From: Megamerina dolium
Taxonomy: Eukaryota; Arthropoda; Insecta; Diptera; Megamerinidae
DNA length: 64,000 nucleotides
Reading direction: 5' to 3'
Assembly (NCBI GenBank): GCA_963854835.1
Contig: OY978525.1
Span: forward strand, 46,115,696-46,179,695
The translations under genes and the position numbers were made by a program. How positions within the stretch are numbered: position 1 is the stretch's first letter; every line of letters starts with the position of its first letter. The notes below the pieces were generated by a model. It saw nothing but the letters and a program-made list of their open reading frames with translations, was not told the DNA's origin and did not search any database. Below, piece after piece: positions 57,137 to 64,000 of this stretch.

Positions 57137-60100
57137 CACTTGCTTTTGATATTTTGAAGCACTCAATTTACGTAGATGATGTATTTGCCGGAGCTTATAC
57201 GCTGGCCGAAGCTATCACGGCACGAAATCAGCTGGATTCTCCCTAAGGAAGTGGACGTCGAACCAACAAGACGTTCTGACAAATATTCCCTTTAATCACA
57301 TATTGGATTCCGAATTCTTGAATATCTCCGATAAGAGTACAGCTAAAACCCTAGGGCTGTAATGGAATGCCAGTTCACAAAACAGATATCCTTTACGAAA
57401 CAGGAGGTCTTATCAATGATTGGCAAATTATTTGACCCTGCCGGATGGTTCGCACCCAAGATTATTGTTGCTAAAATATTGATGTAACAATTGTGGCTCG
57501 ACAACACACACTGGGATGAAGCGATTAAGCCCTTAACACTTCATAAGTGGCAGCAATTTTTGTCAGATTATCCGAATCTGACAGCCATACGCATTCCCCG
57601 ATTCGTTCAATTTTCACCCGACTGCAGTTTGCAATTTAACGGCTATTGCGATGCTTATGAAAAAGCTTACGCAGCGGCAGTCTATGTGCGTATGGAATAT
57701 CCCACGGGGGAAGTTTACATCCATTTGTTAGCGGCAAAATCACGTGTCGCTCCCATTAAAACCCTATCGCTTCCTCGCTGAAACTGTGCGAATCAGATTT
57801 ACTCGCTCGTGTGATGGAATCCGTAATTCCGCAGCTACAAAGTGCGACATATACTTTGTTCGCTTGGACTGACTCGACTATCGAGCTGTCATGGCTTAAT
57901 AAACCACCATGTCACTGGACGACCTTCGTGGCAAATCGTTTTTCATCCATCATTGAAAAGATGGGTAGCTCAAACTGGTGTCACGTTTGTTCTGGTGAAA
58001 ATCCTGCTGACTTAGCGTCACGAGGAACCACCGCAAAAGAACTTGCCCAAATTGGCAGAACACAACCCCAAATCTCGAATTGGTCAATGTTCCCGAAACC
58101 AGGCTGATCAAATAGCATTTCGTTAAATCAGTTGAAAACGATGATATTTTGAATCGATTTATATGTAATATCATATATATTGCGCTTTTACCATAATTGT
58201 CAGCCATCTAAACAAGGCTAATATTGTTTAATTTCCCTAAGTATATCGTCTGAAGATATAGCTTCCATCCGCAATAAACTCATTGTGTCGTGCCATAAGC
58301 GACATTTTCCCCATGAATATGCTGATTTGTCCCAAAAGATTCCAATTCCACGAAAGAGTGAACTACTCCCGCTTAATCCGTTTATCGACTCAAGTGGAAT
58401 AATGCGAATGAATGGACGATTGGTGCATTACCCGGCTCTCTCTTACAGAGAGAGATTCCCTATAATTCTCCCGATTGTTGCTCAAGTTTGTGCATTTGGT
58501 CTCCATGCACAGCGCTAATCAGCTGCTTTTGCGTCTGATCCGGTTGGAGTATTGTGTTCCTAAATTAAAGAACCTAGTGAAGACTACAGAACACAAATGC
58601 AAAGTATGTGTACTTGAGAAACAAAAGCATTACTCACAGATGACAGCGTTGCCACCCGAGTGTACCTCCCTCTCAAGATCCTTTGCTACGACTGGTTTGG
58701 ATTTCGCCGGTTAGTTTGTTATTAAGGGGGAAGACCACTTTGACGGTTTGAAAAAATCGAATTTTTTTTTTTGCTTGAAATGTTCTATGAAGTGTGTATT
58801 TTAAAGTAGTATGCATCTATAGTCCGCCAGAAACATTTAAACGAGGTAACGAAACGATTTTTTAAAAAATTTCCCGGGCACTGAGCGAGTTTCTAAAACT
58901 TCTAAAGCGTTTATCTCGAAACGACATTTTGTAAACTGGTGGTGGCAGTTTTCAACCGATTTTGATGAAACCTTGCAAAATTTACGAGAATTTAATTCTG
59001 CATCGAAATACTGGATGGGATTTTTGATATTTTATAATTTGGATTTTTAAAGCACGATTTTGATGCAAATTTTACAGGTAAAAATTAACAATTTTTTTAT
59101 AAATAGCCACCATTTTCGTAAAAATTAACTTTTCAAAAAACGGCTTCAGTATTTCAGTGCGAAATTATATGGAGAATAACCTGTCTATCTAACTTTTGTT
59201 CCAGATTCACTTGCCAAAGGTCCAGATGTCCCACCGATGGGGAAAATCGGGTTGGAAGGGGACTACGCGACCTGGTGCAGCAAGTACAAGGGAGCCCGAG
59301 ATCCAAGCAAAAAAAATTTACATTTATTGTAAAAAAGATAACTAATAAAATCATATAAAACATTTTATCATTGCAAGTTGTTTTAATGCTGAAAAAAAAT
59401 TTCGAAAATACTTTATTTTCCGACAGCTCAAGGTGGTCTTCCCCCTTAAGGCATACATTGGTAGCGCATGCCATATCACAAAGGGCTATGTTTGCGTATT
59501 CGTGTGTTTTGCCGTGAAAGCATTACATTTGGAAGCAACGAGTGACATGACCACACCTACATTTCTTGTGGCATTCATCCGTTTCTTTTCCCGTCGTGGA
59601 TGTCGTGGAAAAGTTTCTACGTAACGTACGTGAGCACGTAGAATCTACCCATAGCCATAAGGATTTGGAATGGCGATTTATTACTGCTGGAGCTCCCCAT
59701 ATGGGAGGGTTATGGGAAGCCGATGTTAAAAGCTTCAAAGCCCAATCTAAAATACACTCTTGAGGAATTTAGCACGTTACCCTCCCGCATCGAGGCATGT
59801 CTCAACTCGAGGCCTATAAGTCCTATGTCTGACAGCCCTGCAGACTTATCCCCCTTACACCGGGTCATTTTTGATCGGTTCGGCTGTGTTGGCACCGGCC
59901 GAGCCCGATGTCTCAGACCAACCCTTGAATGTGGTTAATAGATGGCAACGCCTTAAGGTAATTCACCAATCCTTCTGCCTACTGTGGAAGGAGGAGTACC
60001 TTAAGGGACTGCACAAACGCATGAAATGGCAGTCCCCAAAGAATGATATTCACATAGGCGATTTAGTAGTGATATTTAAAGAGCACTTACCTCCGAATGA

Positions 60101-60236
60101 ATGGAGACTTGGACGAGTGCAAAAAACCTATCTTGGTCCCGATTCCCATGTACTTGTCGCCGATATTCGCACCGCCAAAGGAATTGTAGCTCGGCCAATA
60201 GTAAAGCTTGTCGCGCTTCCTATGTCCACACCCTAA
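57137..60236 (+). pseudogene. BEL/Pao Pol (RT, RNase H, integrase), broken and interrupted
   Basis: The RT begins only at its last block: SIYVDDVFAGAYTLAEAITA (YVDD at 57169-57180), so protease and the first half of RT are deleted. RNase H: LFAWTDSTIELSWL and HVCSGENPADLASRG. Integrase: HKRHFPHEYADLSQ, GIMRMNGRLVHYP, CKVCVLEKQKHYSQMTALPP, TTGLDFAG, then a 720-bp insertion at 58726-59445, then KGYVCVFVCFAVKALHLEAT. The end includes RFITAGAPHMGGLWEADVKS, RIEACLNSRPISPMSD, GDLVVIFKEHLPPNEWRLGR, stopping at 60236. Stops at 57244, 57356 and 58107 plus several frameshifts inactivate it. Confidence 0.8.
58726..59445. mobile_element. 720-bp non-autonomous DNA element flanked by TTAA
   Basis: The left end GGGGGAAGACCACTTTGA and right end TCAAGGTGGTCTTCCCCC are inverted (17 of 18 match). 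TTAA flanks at 58722-58725 and 59446-59449. Removing the element with one TTAA leaves the integrase reading frame continuous. TTAA duplication is the hallmark of piggyBac-type insertion, but the terminal G-run is not the usual piggyBac end. No transposase inside. Confidence 0.82.
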
Positions 60237-60821
60237 AATACTCCTGTAACACAATTCTTATCCCGTTTTTTTTTTTTGTTCCAGTTTTCCCATGACGCCA
60301 AAATCGAAAACCCCAAAACCTGTCCTGTCCGTCCTCCTCCTGAATTTCGAGACAGAGCTGAAGCACAAAGAAATCCCTATTGCCGTATCTGTGATAAGGA
60401 TCACCCACACGAAGCGATTCAGCTTCAATTGCTTAGTGTATAAGTGGCACGACGATGCATAAAAGTATTGCGTTGCCAATTCTGTTCGGCGAAGAGAGAG
60501 TGCAGCCGCGTCCCAAAAAGGCGCCTAAAAGCATCAAGAAAGTGCCGAACGGGCACTACTGAAGCTACAACGTCACAGACGTGCCAATGTACCCCAGTGC
60601 CTATTCTCACACCTCCACCCACTAACAGCTGCGCCTGCACTCAAACCAAGCCTTCTGCATCCTTTGCTTTTTGCCATCATGCCGATGATGCTCCCTATTC
60701 CGCCCATGTACCTGATGCTGTCTCCGAGTGCGTTGTTGGGCAGTATGTCCCGGAATTTTTTCGAACCGTCACCCGTCACTTCTTCGTTACCACCATCAGA
60801 ATGTATACGCGATATCTTTAG
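60237..60821 (+). pseudogene. gag-like zinc-finger segment downstream of BEL Pol
   Basis: After an acceptor-like TTTTTGTTCCAG (60271-60283), frames read PPEFRDRAEAQRNPYCRICD and KDHP. In another frame (60444-60821) come Cys-rich words CQFCSAKREC and CQCTPVPILTPPPTNSCACT. The first block resembles the knuckle start of BEL-type gag proteins (CRxCxxxHPLRxC). Why such a segment lies 3' of Pol is unclear; it may be a second gag-type gene or a rearrangement. Confidence 0.45.
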
Positions 60822-61528
60822 TAGATTTCATAATTAATTTCTATAATATTCAAAATATTTCATTTACATCTTTATATTATTTTCTTTTGACTTTTCCCTC
60901 TGTTTTAATGAATTATATTACTACAAGTTTCTGTCTCTATAATTTTGAATTTAATTTATATCACTTCTCATTATTTTGTAATTTTTCTCTCTTTTTTTTT
61001 TATTTTGAATTTATTTTATATTATTTCTCTTTATTTTGTAACTTTTCTCTCCCTATAATAATTGAATTTGCTTTTGAATTTATTTCATATTATCTCTTTT
61101 TTATATACATTCCTGCCTTTGAAATTTAGAATTGATATCTATCTTGTTACATTTTTTTTTATTTATTTTGAGTATAATTTTAAATTTAATTTTTTTTCTC
61201 ATATACTTTTAATTTTAAGTTACTCCCTTTTTGCACTTTTTCATTTTTTAATAATATAATTATTTTCCTCTTTTTCGTTTAATTATTAAATTTTTGCTTT
61301 ATTATAAAGTGAATTAATTTAAAATTAACAATAAATAAATTCGAATAAGTTTAATTGTTTATCAAGTAAACATTCAGACAAAGTGTGTGTGTGCAAAGTA
61401 AATATTATCATTTCATCGACATCACCATCATCAGCGGTGCATCCACATCCATTCAACAACAGCGGTCAACTCCAACGCAACCGACGTCGTAAGTCCACCG
61501 GCAACAAATCCTTCAAATACAAAATGGC
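60822..61528. repeat. T-rich imperfect tandem repeat, then leader-like sequence
   Basis: 60937-61110 holds an imperfect unit of about 65 bp (ATTTTGAATTTA, then TTATTTTGTAA and TTTTCTCTC) two to three times. 61320-61500 has AATAAATAAATTCG-type signals followed by a CA-rich stretch (CATCGACATCACCATCATC), possibly the 3' LTR end and leader of a BEL element. Confidence 0.5.
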
Positions 61529-61694
61529 TTTTTTAATGAGCTAGACAGTTCATACTATAAACAGGGTATCGAAGCTATAGAATATCGCTTGGAAAAGTGT
61601 ATAGAGATAAAAAGAGATTATGTTAAGAAATAAAGAAAAATTTTCCCAAATTTGTTGTTTTCTTTGTTATGTCGAGTAGTTCTGGGGCCACCCT
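61529..61694 (+). mobile_element. mariner 3'-end remnant
   Basis: The last 34 codons of a mariner transposase, NELDSSYYKQGIEAIEYRLE and CIEIKRDYVKK, with TAA at 61631-61633. A 3' UTR follows, ending CCACCCTCG before TA, like the element at the start of the window. Everything upstream is missing. Confidence 0.7.
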
Positions 61695-61699
61695 CGTAC

Positions 61700-62678
61700 A
61701 TAGGCTGTATCTAAAATATTTCAAGTATTTGAAGAAAAAGAATACTGTACGGCAATATTTTTAGACGTTTCACAAGCCTTTGATACGGTCTGGTAACTCA
61801 GCATCGAAAATACTGGAAGATCATCTTACAGTAATAGGTAAATGGTTGGAGAAATGGCGAATAAAAATTGACGAGTCCAAGAGTTCACATTGCACATTCA
61901 CCCTAAAACATAAAACATGCAGACTCATCAAATTAAATAATAAATTTATACCTCAAAAGTCTGAAGTAAACTCTCTGGGCTTCATTCTAGACAGAACACT
62001 AACTTGGAGCAGTTATATGAACTCAAAAAAGACACAAGATAAACTAAAAACATCGAAACTCCAGTGGCTAATTGAAAGGCAATCCAAGTTAAGTTTAGAT
62101 TGTTTAGTTTTGCTCTACAAGATGGTGCTGAAACCATTCTGGGCGTACGGCGTACAATTATGGGGGCACATCGACTTCATCAAACATCGACAAACTGCAA
62201 CGTTTGCCATTAAAGAACCTCAGAATAATATGCTGTGCTCCTTAGTATATGAAAAACTCAAATATTCACAGCGACCTTCAAATTCAATCCATCCAATATA
62301 CCATCAGCAACTTCTGTCTAAGCTACGCAAATAGACTGAGAAATCATCATAATCCTTTTGCACAACATTTATTAATTCGCAGATATTCGAAAAGTTTAAA
62401 ACGAAAAGAGTATTATTATATTGGAATTTTATAATTTAAAATAATAATAATAATATATTAAAATTTTAAAATTAGAAACAATATAAGTATTTATATGTAT
62501 CATTATTTCTAAAATAATTTCTGAAATCAAAAACTGAAATTTTTAACTGTTACAAATCAGAATTTGTCCAAGAAATGGCTATTATGGGGAAGTAAAACAT
62601 AGATTTACGATTTTACTACATATTTTTATATTATCATAAAACAGAAAGATTCAATAAATATAAACATTTAAAAAAAAT
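61700..62678 (+). pseudogene. Jockey-type LINE ORF2 3' part, catalytic blocks deleted
   Basis: CTAIFLDVSQAFDTVW (first catalytic block) is joined directly at about 61794 to sequence after the FADD block: LEDHLTVIGKWLEKWRIKID. It then continues SLGFILDRTLTWSSYM and PFWAYGVQLWGHI. The GVPQGS and FADD blocks are deleted. The C-terminus reads NSNIHSDLQIQSIQYTISN and ends near 62434. The 3' UTR closes with AGATTCAATAAATATAAAC and an A-run at 62668-62678. Confidence 0.78.
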
Positions 62679-63189
62679 TTGGTTGTAAAAACCACTGGGT
62701 TTGGTAATTGCAAGACAGCAAGTTGTTTCTGTTTCCTCCTAACAATTGTGACAGTAAGTTGGGAGTTGAAACTTCCTTGTGCGGACAAGTCAATCAAGTT
62801 CTGTAATAAAAATCCTCCTCACCCAGTGTTCGCCTTACTAATGAAGAATGCAATGAAATAAATGTTCCTAAACGCAGTCAGGATGATAAAGTATCTGTAA
62901 ACGTAGTGTTACAAAAATAAGTAAATAATGTATCAATACAATATTAAAATTGTATTGATACATTGTAATCCTACGTTTAGGAAGTCAACCTTATTTATTG
63001 CTGATTGAAGCAACTCTGTACCTATCATCTACAAGTAGTACATCTACAACTATACTTCGTTAACAGACCACATTCTTTCGTTTGTACTCTACATAAACTT
63101 TCCTTCTTCACTTGCTTTTGATCTATCATATAGAATATACATGTCGTGTTAATAAATAGGCATTATAATAAAAAACATATAAAAGGCTG
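62679..63189. repeat. unassigned region with nested fold-back (62865-62983)
   Basis: TTCCTAAACG (62865-62874) and CGTTTAGGAA (62974-62983) are inverted. Between them a perfect 16-bp stem, AATGTATCAATACAAT (62927-62942) against 62949-62964, closes on a 6-base loop. The structure resembles a small fold-back or MITE. No gene seen. Confidence 0.6.
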
Positions 63190-64000
63190 CAACATTTTGA
63201 AATTGAATAGATTAATTTTGGCATACCTTGCGGGGAACCATATTTTCTATGAAAACAATCTCAAATTGCCATGTGTTAAAAATGACAGCATCAAAGGAGG
63301 AAACCATAACTAGGCTTATCGTAAATTTCGCGACAAATTCACGCAAAACATATAAGCAGAAAAAAACAAAAGGGTTCCTCATAGACAGGATAAATTTTCT
63401 AATGAATTATTGGCAAAAGTACAGCACCATTCGTGACGAGAATATCCACAGCGGAGGATGATACAATTAACGAAACGGCAACAAAAAACGTGTTGTCGGG
63501 GAACGATATGCTACTATTGAATCAGCATATTGTGAAGCGTTGAGTGAACTACACGACGACATTGATGAAGCTACTGGTGCTGCGAGTGAGTCTGTCAGAC
63601 CACATTAAATAACACATTGTGTGGACATGTTAGTGCACCTCAATCTATTTTGCCAAAATTTGACGGTTCATTTCAAAGTGGCTTAGTTTTAGAAACATGT
63701 TCGTCACTTGCATTTTCCAAGACATTTCGTTGCCCAACGTACAACGTGCGTTATCTTACAAGTCGCCTACAAGATACTCAAACTATATCGAAACTATGGT
63801 GCAACAACGGTATGACCACTAACGTCTAATCAATTCGTACCTACGCAATATTTGAAAGTTACCTGCCTTGACTACTGAATCTGACAGTGACACATGCGCA
63901 AATTTGTAGATAGCCCAACCGAAGCTATGTGTGCCCTAAAGCAGCTAGGCCGTCCAACATCTCACTGGGTCCACTCGGTATGTGTAGTAATGACCGAAAA
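63190..64000 (+). pseudogene. BEL/Pao gag remnant, runs off window end
   Basis: Pieces in sequence: TRLIVNFATNSRKTYKQKKT and RINFLMNYWQKYSTIRDENI (63270-63455), ESAYCEALSELHDDIDEATG (63520-63580), then SAPQSILPKFDGSFQSGLVL (63630-63690). Close to the window edge comes AMCALKQLGRPTSHWVHSV in another frame. The LPKFDG motif and the QLGRPTxHW motif are typical of BEL/Pao (DUF1759-type) gag. Stops and shifts separate the blocks, so it is decayed. Confidence 0.62.

Overview
This is a eukaryotic, insect-type genomic window: AT-rich and intron-containing, with one host gene and a dense, nested load of transposable elements. The host gene is a cytosolic non-specific dipeptidase (CNDP2-type M20 metallopeptidase) on the minus strand. 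Element content (LOA-, Jockey- and RTE-type LINEs, BEL/Pao and Ty3/gypsy-type LTR elements, mariner/Tc1, PIF/Harbinger, tRNA-derived SINEs) and the protein sequences suggest a higher fly, perhaps a tephritid. That placement is inference. I saw no rRNA, true tRNA gene, CRISPR or bacterial feature.

Layout. 1-3.4 kb: broken mariner, TA microsatellite, PIF/Harbinger remnant with two convergent gene pieces, SINEs and a LOA ORF1 piece. 3.46-4.14 kb: the last three dipeptidase exons. 4.14-31.56 kb: a single 27.4-kb intron of that gene. It holds a solo LTR, two SINEs with long TA tails, a 3 x 3112-bp nearly identical tandem array (6856-16191), a 411-bp tandem duplication, a Tc1-like deletion derivative with long inverted repeats, and Jockey, LOA and BEL/Pao debris. 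31.56-32.51 kb: three upstream dipeptidase exons; the start-codon exon was not found. 33.6-41 kb: two more copies of the same LTR, each with a SINE in nearly the same place, a 493-bp mariner derivative and a gag-protease region. 41-46.4 kb: a long degenerate LOA LINE carrying an RTE insertion. 46.4-51.6 kb: BEL RT, Jockey ORF1, TA microsatellites and a Tc1-like element with four terminal repeats. 51.6-54.4 kb: an RTE LINE with an open 920-codon frame. 54.4-64 kb: Jockey remnants, a BEL/Pao element carrying a 720-bp insertion flanked by TTAA, and another BEL gag.

Workings. Only the dipeptidase looks like a functional host gene: all its metal-site motifs are present and all visible splice sites are GT-AG. 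Nearly every element gene is broken by stops, frameshifts or deletions. The exception is the RTE frame, whose catalytic motifs are intact but which has lost its C-terminus. I found no convincing new enzyme system. The most interesting material is structural: the young 3.1-kb triplication, the giant element-filled intron, the SINE family whose tails are TA microsatellites, recurrent SINE insertion in one LTR, and several non-autonomous DNA elements with precisely definable ends.
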